DNA of 64,000 nucleotides from Owenia fusiformis (taxonomy: Eukaryota; Annelida; Polychaeta; Sabellida; Oweniidae), in contig CAIIXF020000005.1 of the NCBI GenBank assembly GCA_903813345.2, positions 41,329,394 through 41,393,393 of the forward strand, given 5' to 3'. Position 1 is the first letter of the stretch; each line of letters opens with the position of its first letter. The translations under genes and the position numbers were made by a program. The notes below the pieces were generated by a model, which was given only the letters and a program-made list of their open reading frames with translations, was not told the origin of the DNA and ran no database searches. This document shows positions 43,667-55,080 of this stretch, piece by piece.

Positions 43667-44299
43667 TGTAAATGATGAGCAATGATAATTATTAATCCAT
43701 TTAGTCTAATGATAATTGCAAGGCAGGCTCTGATTGGTCTCATGTAGCTTCAGGTATCCAATCAAAATAGACAATACAGTTTTATTGATTTTACAACTGC
43801 GCATGCGTGGATGTGGGCGATAATGGATTTTTGTATTTTTCAAATTTGTAACATTTCTTTGATTATTTGAAAATAATGACCGCTTGGAAAGGTTCTCACG
43901 AAGGAAATATAGTCAAGGTAATGGAACATGTTATAATGCATATCTGGAACGCAACTTTACCGACATTCTCACTTCACTTTTTCCAAAGGAATTCCCAAAT
44001 TCATTGTCAGAAACACTGACACTGACGTGATACTGTGACTCACTCTGTCAGCAGTCACGAATGTAGCTTTGTAACCCTATTTTCTATTGTAGTCTTTATG
44101 AAATGTGAACTACATTGCAGTATTTCATGGGCTCTACTGATAGAGCCCATGAGTATTTCAAAGAGGCAAAACGTGTTGAGTTCATTTTTTGGAAATTCAA
44201 ACATGGATGTTCAAAATGTGAACTCAGGTGTTCAAAAACAGAATTTCTGTGTTCAGGTCAGGGTGCATGTTCGGAATTTTGCTGCAACCCTCAAAGGGT

Positions 44300-44508
44300 C
44301 ACATGTTTTTTTTCAAATTTGAATCACTCCTTCCCCACAATCTCTTCATCTCTCTCTTTTGCACAATTTTCAGAAAATAATTTTACTTGTACAAAACAAA
44401 TCTTCTCGTGAGTCTTTTCTAGGCACATAAGTGTACTCTTTGTGCAAAACTGGAAGATGTAGACAATGTGGGGAAGGAGTGATTCCTGTTTGAAAAATAA
44501 CATGTGAC
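44300..44508. mobile_element. Foldback MITE
   Basis: TCACATGTTTTTTTTCAAAT and ATCACTCCTTCCCCACA at the left pair with TGTGGGGAAGGAGTGAT and AAAAATAACATGTGA at the right. A separate perfect palindrome ATGGGCTCTA/TAGAGCCCAT lies at 44128-44151. Confidence 0.65.
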
Positions 44509-44721
44509 TCAATTGATGATTTGCGATCACCGAATGGATTCTATCTTGTAGTGACGTCACAATTACCACCCAGCATTAGATGTTTGATTTTGAGAGATTA
44601 TCTTCCATATTTCGTGCTTTATTGATTTATTTTTCATGAAAACGTTCGATTTGACTAGATCAACATCCATGCTAAGCACATACCAAGGCTAAGATCTTAC
44701 TGACATGATTTAGATAGCGGT

Positions 44722-44760
44722 TAAGCGCCCCCCGATTTTGAGAAATACGGGGGGCGCTTA
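44722..44760. repeat. GC-rich 13-bp perfect hairpin
   Basis: TAAGCGCCCCCCG (44722-44734) and CGGGGGGCGCTTA (44748-44760) pair fully around a 13-base loop. It stands out strongly from the AT-rich surroundings. Function unknown; it resembles the end of a mobile element or a structured RNA stem. Confidence 0.6.
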
Positions 44761-45074
44761 TAGGCATCGATGTTTAGTATGAATTTCACCAAAACTTCGC
44801 ACATATATAGAAATAATCATGATCTAGTCAAATCGGCATATCTGGTAAATATCCGACCCATGGTTTTCATAAAAGAAACGACAATATTTTTTGCTCAAAA
44901 CTGCCAAGTGTCCGCCATTTCGTGATTCCATCATGTCTAATATCATTTCTATATGACGTCACACCAATAAGGCGAAATACATGACAACAGTATCCATAAA
45001 CAAAATTCCTGAATTCTGATCGCAAAAGGTCAATTGAGCAATGCAGCAAAATTCCGAACATGCCCCCTGGCCTT

Positions 45075-45715
45075 AATAGGAAATGACAAAACAGGAAGAG
45101 ACAAAACCATGCTGGATTTCAAAATTTTTTTGACCTCCAGTCAGTTTAACTAGTTCCATATATCATTTACATGACCAGGATCACAATGTACATGGTCAAA
45201 ATGACCCTAAACATGATGAAATAAATTTTTCAGCCCTCTGAAAATGTGACTGAAAAATAGCTAAAAGTAGGAACTTAGGCGTTTTCAGGCTAACCGTTTC
45301 ACAGATCAATTAAAAATTATTCTCAGTATGCATATCTTTAACTGATTAGATTTTGGGCATTCTGGGTAAATGTCAAGGTGGCCATTTTGGATTTTCCATC
45401 CTAAAAGCTGGTCTTAAAGTCTTGTCTGGACATTCTTGGTAAATGTTAAGGAGGCCATTTTAGATTTTCTGTCATAAAATCTTGTCTACGCATTTCCAGG
45501 CCAACTGTTTGATGGATTGATTTCAAATTTTCAGAAATGATTCTTTGTTTGAAAATCTCAAACTGACTGCCTTTTTGGATTTTTGGTAAAGGTAAGGTGG
45601 CCATTTTTAATTTTTTTCTAAAAAGTTTTCTTCAACTGATTAGTGTTTGGCATTCAGGACGAAAAAATTATATAAGATTGCCTATTGGTGGGGACATGTA
45701 CAATTTTGTGTTCTT
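45075..45715. mobile_element. Composite of fragments from two other elements in the window
   Basis: 45075-45275 is a half copy of the 8905-9673 foldback (GGAAATGACAAAACA, GACCTCCAGTCAGTTTAACT, AGCCCTCTGAAAATGTGACT). From about 45280 it switches to the interior and right end of the 24886-26380 family (TTCTGGGTAAATGTCAAGG, GGTGGGGACATG, TTTTGTGTTCTTGT). Confidence 0.7.
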
Positions 45716-45893
45716 GTTTTTCCTTAAAATCCATATCTCTCCTCAACAACTATTTCTATTAACACGTCACTGTTTTTTTGTTAAAATCTGTGCTTCGCAA
45801 TCTGTTTTAATGAGGAAGTCTAAGTCTTATCTAAGTCTTACTCTTAAGTGCATTTATTTTCATATTATTCTATCACAAGATTATTTTTTTCTT

Positions 45894-46055
45894 TTCACAA
45901 CCTTTATTTTAAACTTCTCAAGATGTTTCAGATCGCAGCTGGATCCTTTTTCAACTGATATAAATACTGAACTGAAGTGTATCAGTTGAAAAAGATCCAG
46001 ATCCAGATGCGATCCAAAATGTCTTGAGAAGTTTAAAATAAAGGTTGTGAAGAGA
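45894..46055. mobile_element. Short foldback MITE
   Basis: TCACAACCTTTATTTTAAAC and TTCTCAAGA on the left pair with TCTTGAGAAG and TTTAAAATAAAGGTTGTGA on the right; the inner part also pairs through TTTTTCAACTGATA / TATCAGTTGAAAAA. It lies about 500 bases upstream of the TAF3 start. Confidence 0.8.
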
Positions 46056-46573
46056 AGAAAATAGTTTTGTGATTTAATGATCCAACCATCAGGGACCATT
46101 TTTCTGATAACCCTTGAAATCCTAGATATAAAGATGAGTTGATCTAGGCTACACTTTTAGAGAAAAGATCATAGTGTTTGTCAGTAAAAATAGTTTTATG
46201 CCCTAAATTCACCAGTTTCCTCAAAGTTGTATTAAGTGACTTATAAAAAGTCTATATCTTCTTATCCAAAAGACAATGATTTCAAAATTGTTTTCAAACA
46301 AAGGTCCCTTTAAAATAAACACAAAAATGGGTTCTATTTACTGAGCAGAGAATGTCATTTATGTTAGAACCCTGCTACCCCTCTACTTAAATTATACAAA
46401 TTAGTACATTTCCTAAAATTGAATGATTCTTGCATGTGCATGAAAGATTAGAGGTACAGTATTTGATATGTTTCTACATTTTCTGATTTCAGTGAGCTTG
46501 ACTAAAAATGATCTGTTAAAACCAATTCCCTTCAACATATTAGATGTAAACAGCCTGGGCGTTAAGCATTGTC

Positions 46574-49500
46574 ATGACACAGGAATTCAGCCGGCACGTG
46601 CTGCGTGTAGCAGTTGCACAGTTATGTCAGCAGTTAGGATGGAATTCTATACAGTCAACCCCTATGGAACTATTAACTGATGTACTTGAGAGATATCTTC
46701 ATAACCTAGGACATAAAACCCATCGTTATTCTGAACAATGTAAATTATATTATGTTTACATTAGATGTTATTTTCAGTGAAGTTGTATTTGGCAATTTGG
46801 CAAAATAATTAATTTAATCAAAAATAAGGCACAATATGTAACCTATAAGTATAAAATCAATAAATTTGGACATGAATATTCTGTCTGTTATTATGGAATC
46901 TTGAAAAAAACATTTGGGTAGAAAGTGAAATAATTGCCTTTAATTGATAAATGAGATTGAGAAGTTTACGCAACTTTGATATCATCTCATTGTGTCTTTA
47001 GTTGGCAGAACTGAACCTAACCTGGATGACCTTGGCCTTGCTTTCAAAGATATAGGTGTCAACATTGACCAACTGGAGGAGTATGTGAAAGGTGTTGAGC
47101 CGCTACCATTTGCCCATGATGTAAGTTTGTCAAATTTCACTGTGGGTCCCCTGATTTACTTGACAGCAGTTAGTAATTTTATCCAATGTTGAGGTTTCCT
47201 TGTGCTGAATCTGACAAATTGGAAATCTTTTCCAGTTTCAAGTATTAAACTCATCCAGAATCTTCCACTTATCCATTTATCTTTTAGTCACCATTCTTCC
47301 TTTCCTGTCAACAATTTAGGGCAAATGTAAACCTCAAACCTCTTTTGTTAATGAGTTGAATTAGCCAACTCAAGCTTTTGCTAAACATCTCAAACTTTCC
47401 AATATCCATTTTGTTAGAAAGGATTCATCAAATTAAATTTCAGCATAATTCTCAAAAACCCCAATTAAGTAGAAACTACAGTATTTATTTTCCACTAAAT
47501 TCTGAAAATTTAAGCATAAAATGAAAAATTTGTTTTTATATGGCCATTTAATGTATTGCAGATATCTAAGTTCCCTGTACCCAAAAGGAACCAGTTGAAT
47601 TTCCTGAGACCAGATGATGAAGAATATATTCAAAGACAGACTGATGAAGCTTTCGAACACATACATGAGCACCTTCCTTCTTTACATGCCAAACATGGTA
47701 AGGAGTAGTGCCAGTGCTGACATCTATCTAATTTTGCATAACTTAATTTTTTTTGCTTAATTTTTCCATGATATAAATATTGACTATTGGGGCATTTTAT
47801 AAATGCTGTAATTTTAATGAGACTGTTTTTTTTTTAATCTCATAATAAACTCTCCTATTATTCATGCTCTTAACGTTGCATACAGATAATGGGAATGCTG
47901 GTCAAAGCAGTCCACCTCCTGTGCATAGGCAACTGGAGCAACCATTTGACACAACACCGGGGAAATCTACTGGAGACAAGAGGACATTTGGAAGTCCTGA
48001 TATGGGACCACATGCTAAGAGACCAAAGTGAGTATTGTTTATTGCATTTCAGGCTAGTATTATGATTTTTTTAATGAAGAGGATGACATCTACATTCTAT
48101 TAACTGATAAAAAGTGTTGACATAAAAGTGATTGAAGAATGAGATGGAAAGCTATTTCAAAGAGTGTTTTAAGTTTCAATAAGTGTACAGAGTGCAAACT
48201 ATATTTGTTTTTTGAAATCATGCAAGTTTTAACCTGTTATGTCAATTTTGTATCTTGTCTTGTAAATGTTTTAGGCTAGTCCCTTATATTTATGTCAGTT
48301 TTGTATTTTGTTACTGTTAAGGCTGGTCCCTGAGAAATTCTAACCCATTATGTAAATTTTGTATTTTGTAACTGTTCAAGTGTAGTCCCTGAAACGTCAT
48401 GTCAATTTCATATTTTTTTGTAACTTATAGGTTGGTCCCTTAGGAGCTCTAACTCATTATGGCAATTTTTATTTCGTAACTGTTCAAGTATAGTCCTTGA
48501 AGCGTTATTTCAATTTTGTATTTTTTTGTAACTGTTCTAGACTGGTTCCTGAGGAGTTTGAGTATTCTCACTATGAGATGAAATGTGTTGGTATGTCTGT
48601 GACGGGAGAGGTTGAGCCAATCAAAGCAGGGAAGATGCCTGACTCACGTGTACCACCACCGATGCAATCAAGCAGGAAGTGCAAGATGCCTCCACGCCCA
48701 ATACCCAAGCTCACCATTGCGAGGGACTCATCTTTAGGTATGTGATCTCAGCCATAAGTTGCAATTCAGCAGTTGCTTTACAGCTGTTTGCTGTTCCATT
48801 TAGATTGAGATTTCCTCTAAGAATGCATATTTATGTTAAATTCATTTTTTGATTTCTATACATTCACTGATACAATACAATTCAATTAAAGGAAAATTCT
48901 TTAAAAGTGTACTTGTTTATATGTAGGATCATTTATTGGTGGTGATATGTCTGATGAAAATGATGTTGTTGATGTCGAGATGGAACACGAAGAACCTCCT
49001 GCTGTCAAGGTGAAGATGAAGGAAGTCATTGTCAAACCAGAAGTGATTCCACCGCCTAAGTCTCCAAGGGGAAGACGTAAGCACAATCATTTGACATCAA
49101 CACTAAAAACTGACATCTACAAATTACAATGCTACGGGGTTCTCCCACATTAAATCCCCTTCTTTTTGCTTGACTTATATTCTACAGAACTTAAATGTCT
49201 TTTCAGCTCCAAAATCCCCCAAGGGTAAAGATGGTCAGAAAGGTCAGAAAGATGCTTCAAAACTTGGAAAGATAGGAAGACCACCCAAATCTGGAAAGGG
49301 GAAGGGAAAATCTCCTGGCAAATCAAAGAGCCCAAAGAGTGTGGCTATAATTGAAATTGATGATGATGACGATGATAATGCCACAAACACATTCCCATTA
49401 CTTAAAACACTTGTGAAAGCCCCACAAAGTAAACCTGTTGAACCTGAACGCATCTCACGCCCAGATACCCCTGACCAACAACTGTATATTGACAATCAAG

Positions 49501-52500
49501 GTAAATACCAGGACCGCAGGAGTATGATAGATGACACCCTCGATGATGTCATCCAAAAAGCAACAGATGAAACAAAGCGTGAAGAAGATGAGATGCGTAA
49601 AAAAGATGAAGAGATGAGGAAAGCAAGAGAACAAGCTGTGTTTGGACCACCAAGATCACCCAATGCTATTCCAATGAAAATGAGTCCAATGAATAACTAC
49701 CGAGCTGAGTCTCCTGACAGTCCTGCTGGAAGTCCCTTGCATCTCATAGTCAGATCCCCCTCTTTTAAGGAACCTCTGCCAAACTCCCCAATGAGATCAT
49801 CAGATGATGATGATGTCATTGACAGTGTCTCATTAAGTAGGTCAAGGTCATCAAGGTCACCTTCCCCATTGACTGAACCTGAAAAAGAACCGCACAAAGT
49901 GCCACCATTGACATTAACAAATATGGCGAAAAAGATCAAGAAAAAATCATTAAAAAAATCATTAAAACTGAAAATCTCTACAGATAAAGAAAAGAAGAAA
50001 TTAAACAAAAAGTTAAAGATTAAGACATTGAAGAAGAATGCAGCTGTAAGAGAGAAAGATACACCTCCATGGCAGCCTCAAGTTTGTCTTACACAGTTAC
50101 CTCAAGATGAGACAAAGTCAGCATTAACGACTACCATCGCTAAATCCCACGGAACATCTTCAACATTCTCATCCAAATATGAACAGTCAAAAGTATCATC
50201 CAAGAAGAAAGAGGATAAAGTTAAATCAAAGGATAAAAAGGTATGGCAAACATACAGTCAAACCTGTCTTAGTGAACACCTCTCTTTATTGAATATCAAA
50301 ATGTCATCTTTGAAACTTGCTTTTGAATGATTTTTTGAAAAAATCGTGAATTTATCTTTAACTGAATATTGGAGGTCACACAAATCTTTCGAGGAAATAC
50401 GTTTAGGCCCTATTTCCACTATTCATGATCTTTATCTGCAGCACAAGAAGTCTGACGATGAGCGAAGAAAGGACAAGAAGAAAAAGAAGAACAAAGATAA
50501 GGACAAGGACAGAGAGAAGAGCAAGGACAAGTCCAAATCTAAGAAAGAAGCTGATGTTAAACCTCCTGTGAGACACAAGGTCAGAAAAGCTGCTTTATTA
50601 ATTAAGAAAAAGAAAAAAGTTCCATTTGTTTTTACCTGTAGTTTTTAGTCACCACCACAAGTGGTGACCTATTGTTATAGTCTCCCAACTTTTTTACGGA
50701 TGGTGTTCTGCGTTCAGTGGATGGCAGTTGGCGTTTGGGTTCCCCATCTGTGACATTTTGCATGTTAATGCCTTGTTATGTATTGACATTCTAATGAAAA
50801 TCCTGCTACTACGGTCTGCAGCATTTCTCTGGAAAATTCTGTTTTCGTTTTCTAGAAGATCAGCATTAGTGCAGCTATCCCTAAGCTGAAGCTGAAGTTT
50901 GGCAACATGGGTGGAGGTACTGAGTCTGAGAGGAGCACACCTACCTTGATGACAGATAGCAACACTCCTGCCCTGATACTGTCATCATCTGATGAGGAGA
51001 GCCCACCACCATTGAAGACAGAGTCAGTTGTTCCTAAAATGTAAGTGGCTCACAATAAGAAGTAATTTTCATTCCTTGTATTATATCATGTAATCTAGCT
51101 GTTAAACACAGTCAAAAGTAAAAAGCACATTTAATACTAGCATGGGGAAATATTTAAAATATAGCAGTAGTAACTGTAGTTTGGTTACTTGTAACAAACA
51201 CCATACTGTATGTTATTTATTTGTAGCATATTTAGAGCAATGCTGCCTAAATCCAGTAAATCATCAACAGCCACAAAACCTCCTTCTCCAAAAAAGAAAC
51301 CTCGCTCTCCATCCCCGAAGAAGAAATTCCCTTCGCCACCTATGAGAAGTCCCTCCCCTGTAAGAGAGCCTTCCCCCCTCAGGTATACCCCATCACCTGA
51401 TTCCTCAAGCAATCCAGACCCATTGATGACGCGGGAATCTGCCCCAAGGTTTATCAACTCCCCCACCCCTTCTCCCCCTCCCTTCTCAGATTCCCCATCA
51501 TCTTCAAGGTCACCTTCACCCTCCCCAACAAGTCCCAAAAGCAAAAAATCCTCAAAGGCCTCCATGTCTTTACCACCTGGCATTCCTGAGCTTCCACCCT
51601 CAAGATTCTCAGCACCTGCTGCCCCACCGCCAGCTCCAAAGATTGAGCTAGTGCTGCCACCTGCTGAGGAGAAAAAGGCAGGAAGGGGCCGCAAGAAGAA
51701 GAGTGCCGTTATAGTGGAAACTGCTGGAATTATATATGTAAGTGGAAATTATGATTAACATTATGTTCAATATCCAGGCATACATTTTGAATGATAAAAG
51801 TTTATAAAATTATACTGACTCAAAGCTATTCATTCTATATTAGTCTCTGGTCAATCAGAACACTGTATAGCCATTCTGTGTTTTACAATGGATGCATGGT
51901 TGGTGCTTTTGCAAGAAACCCTGGTTGAACTTGAATCGCAATTCTTTTAAACGATTGTTTTGATTGATTGAAAATAATTTACTTAAATCCTGTATTGTAT
52001 TTAAGGATGACCAGGGTACCAAAGTGTGGATCTGCCCAGCATGCACTCTGCCTGATGATGGAAGCCCTATGATTGGCTGTGATGAGTGTGATGACTGGTA
52101 TCACTGGTGAGTAGACTTAAAGGCTTTTATACAGGTGTCCTTATGTTTGTGCAAGTAGCTATGTACTCATAGTGATTTGCATTTGGCTGAATCACATTTT
52201 GTATGTAACACTTTTTTGGAACAATTTTTGGATGCAGATTTAAAATTCAAAATCTAGTAAACGACCAACAATATTTCATCTATATTTTCATCTTGTACTA
52301 TGACAGTTTGATTCATTATCATAGAATCTTGTACATTACATGTTTAATTTATTTAAAAAGAGCCATCTCTGCACAAGAAATTGAGCTTGATGTTTGATTT
52401 CATATTTCCAGGCCGTGTGTAGGTATTAAGGAGGAACCTGCTGATAATACTGACTGGTTCTGCAGGAGATGTACAAAAGCAAAAGAGAAAGATGAAAAAC

Positions 52501-52556
52501 CCAAAAAGAAACGAGGAAGGAAAAAGAAAAAGGATGGCTTAGATACTTCCTTTTGA
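46574..52556 (+). CDS. TAF3: TAF3, TFIID subunit with histone fold and PHD finger, complete
   Basis: Orthologue of TAF3, the TFIID subunit that pairs with TAF10 through a histone fold and binds H3K4me3 through a C-terminal PHD finger. Twelve exons give 1007 codons: 46574-46739, 47002-47120, 47562-47697, 47886-48027, 48541-48737, 48927-49076, 49207-50240, 50442-50579, 50856-51040, 51227-51737, 52006-52106, 52412-52556. Seen: the histone fold in residues 4-82 (HVLRVAVAQLCQQLGW onward; HRYSEQFGRTEPNLDD across the first junction), a long Lys/Ser/Pro-rich disordered middle with an acidic DDDDDD patch and Lys-rich tracts, then the PHD finger with Cys936, Cys939, Cys951, Cys954, His959, Cys962, Cys977, Cys980. 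Met948 and Trp957 sit where the human methyl-lysine pocket has them. A Lys/Arg-rich tail follows. An in-frame TAA at 46547 makes 46574 the first usable Met. Exon 5 is preceded by degenerate copies of its acceptor. Confidence 0.95.
48265..48540 (+). repeat. Degenerate tandem copies of the TAF3 exon 5 acceptor and exon start
   Basis: Acceptor-like ACTGTTCWAG/TTATAG followed by GSTKGTCCCTKAG recurs with exon-like starts at 48275, 48322, 48381, 48431 and 48489 before the true start at 48541 (CTGTTCTAG|ACTGGTTCCTGAG). Spacing is 47-59 bases. The copy at 48431 continues GGAGCTCTAACTCATTATG, matching the exon's GGAGTTTGAGTATTCTCACTATG. The copies are diverged, so the event is older than that at SERAC1 exon 10. 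Confidence 0.65.
50647..50790. repeat. Dispersed repeat fragment in TAF3 intron 8
   Basis: Starts TCACCACCACAAGTGGTGAC, itself a palindrome, then GGATGGTGTTCTGCGTTC and CATGTTAATGCCTTGT. Related to 31872-32030 in SERAC1. Confidence 0.55.
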
Positions 52557-52639
52557 GTTTTCATAATTCCGTGTACATAAACATTTATAAAAATAGAAGT
52601 TGTGGAAATGAAGAACCACAGACAGTTTTTATTTGACAA

Positions 52640-52915
52640 ATGAGTGTCATAGACAAGAGATGCATGTTATAGACATCTGACAGATAGATGTTACAGATAA
52701 CTGAAAATATGTTATGGACTGTTGATATATGGATATAATAAACAATTGATGAATGGCTGTTATAAACAATTATTAGGTCAATATCATAGACATCTGACTG
52801 ATAGATGTTATTGTTAGATGGATAAAATATGCAGTTGAGAGATGCATGATATAGACAATTAACAGATGGATGTCATAGACAACTGACAGATATATACTAT
52901 AGATAGTTGGTGTAT
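52640..52915 (+). repeat. Degenerate short tandem repeat in the TAF3 3' UTR
   Basis: Words such as CATAGACAACTGACAGATGG and ATGTTATAGACATCTGACAG recur roughly every 30 bases with many substitutions. They start about 90 bases after the stop codon and probably belong to the 3' UTR. Confidence 0.55.
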
Positions 52916-53138
52916 GGCATATTTTCATTCAGTGTAAACGCTGCTACCAGCAACTATCTCACTAAAATATATTCCTCACCCAAACCATAGGCTCAACAGT
53001 AAAACAGTTTAATCATGCATAGGAGGTTGGGTGTTCAAGGTCAGAATTGAAAATAAATGAATTGTCTACTGTCATGTGCATTGGAAATAATATAATTCTT
53101 GGGATTTACTGTAGCTTTGTATGTGTTTACAGAACGAC

Positions 53139-53144
53139 AATAAA
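53139..53144 (+). terminator. Candidate TAF3 polyadenylation signal
   Basis: AATAAA in the region downstream of the TAF3 stop codon. An earlier AATAAA lies at 52736-52741 inside a degenerate tandem repeat, so two alternative ends are possible. Confidence 0.35.
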
Positions 53145-55080
53145 CATGATATAATGGTAGAGCTAGGCATGAAAGAGGGGAAACAACTGCCTCAAGAAAA
53201 TTTGACAGGAAAAATTTACCAATTGAAACTGCAAATGAAGTCATCATTGTTAAATTGCCTATAACTTAGTCTTGTTTCAAGAACCCCCACCCTACTTCAA
53301 CAACTTGTTGTCGACGTAGATAGGAGGAACAGGGTTTGAAGCAAAACTACCTTTAACTCTTTGGTTCACCTATTGAAAGCCTCACCTGTTTTCATGATCT
53401 GGCTACAGCCATGAGTATATTCTTATCTCAACAATTTGTACCATATACACCTACATGTAGTTGTAAATTGGTTACTAGTTTAGAATTATGGCATTTAGGT
53501 CATTTTTCTAGAATATGATGAATAAGATGTAATGTAATATAGACGTTATTATGGTTTTTCTTTTTGTTTGTCTCATTATACTAATTTTAAATCATAATTT
53601 TTGTGTCAGCTACACCTTTTTGTGACCGAAACAAATGGTTACACTTTAAAATTGAAACCGTATGGTGACGTCTTGTCATTTTAATACACTGTTAGTGTAA
53701 GTGTAGGTTGGAGCACAGTAAAACTGTGGTCAATGGACACGATTTTGTGATAAGTTTAAAGTGATCACTTTAATTCTGAGAGGTATCAAAAATTAGTGTG
53801 CGGCAAATGGATCAAAAGTGTGTTCACACACAATTCAATCTCTTCAATTTTGAGAGGTCGTCCACGTGAAGATTTTGCTAAAATGTCAGTTGAGTATTTG
53901 TGGAGACCTCTCCCGCATCATTTATTGTCATCGAGTTCACATGTACCAGTTAAAGCTAGGTCAATCACTTAGGTAAACTCAAATGTTTGCATTTTAAATG
54001 TGTACAAGGTTAATGTTAAGGAACATATTTCTCAGTGATATATTATTACAAATGCACTACAGTAAAAGACCAAAATAAAACATCGATTGCTTCTTTTGTT
54101 AGATGGTTGTAAACGTGCATCAGTATACACCTGACTAAAAAGAGGTTGAAAGGGGTTGGAGAAATACTTGGAATGCTTCCGAGGGGTTGAAATTTCAGAA
54201 TCCCAAGGATAAGACATACATACTGGCATCAGTTTAAAAAAGGTAAGTTGATTAATGAAACAAGATTAATCAATTAAAGTCTCTATGATAACACATTGTA
54301 TTGTTGTATAAGGAATACATAGCAACGATCTTACTTTAGATAAGATGGATTCGTTTTCTTATTTAAGAAACCCAAAGGTATATACCTCATTTAGTCCAAT
54401 TTCCCTCACGTTCTTACCTTTTCCTCGCCTATTATTATCTCCATGCAATTCTGACACTCGGTCCATAACTAAAAGAGTAAAGACGAAGCTCGCCTTTGAA
54501 AAGCGAAATCAACGAATGCAAAGGGTATCCATATCCATATCTCTAATTTGTAACTAATCCTCCGATACTCAATAGGATTGATAGAAAGCCAAGATGATCT
54601 CTCGTCACGAGATGCCATAAATGTGCGAATGTGTCAATGAACATTTTGAATGCAACATCGTGCCTTATAAACACGTTTTTACACATTTCACGTCTTTAAT
54701 TTCATAAGTGGAACATGGTAAACAAAGATACTTTTTTTAGTTCGTTGACATTTTCTATTGTACATTATCGAGTCAAATAATGCAAAAGTATTATTATCGC
54801 TTCAATACTGCGGAACCCCACAACAAGGAGAACAAAGACTGTAATTTCAAAAGATGCAAAACATACTCTCGATAAGGTTTAATACCGCGGTTATCTGAAC
54901 TAAGTACGAGCCACTAGTTTTTGCGAGGGGACTAGTTTTATTGGAAGTACGATTTATTACAATCAGTTTTCAATCAATATTGATACATATTATTGGCAAT
55001 TTTCTGCACAATCTGTGGATTTAGTCTTGATAGCTGCCGATGGTGTAAATGATCTAGCCGGCCTGGGTCGCTTTTGAAGA
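53145..55080. other. Intergenic, TAF3 to the MAM-EGF gene
   Basis: No gene recognised. A block at about 54465-54530 (GACGAAGCTC, CGAATGCAAAGGGTA) is shared with 715-790. The short frame at 54345-54557 has no domain. The last few hundred bases presumably hold the MAM-EGF promoter and 5' UTR, but no TATA box or other clear element was identified. Confidence 0.4.

Noticed and set aside
43091-43685. Proline- and glycine-rich open frames on both strands
   Set aside because: They arise from the G-run/C-run ends of a MITE and the adjacent mariner-type element.
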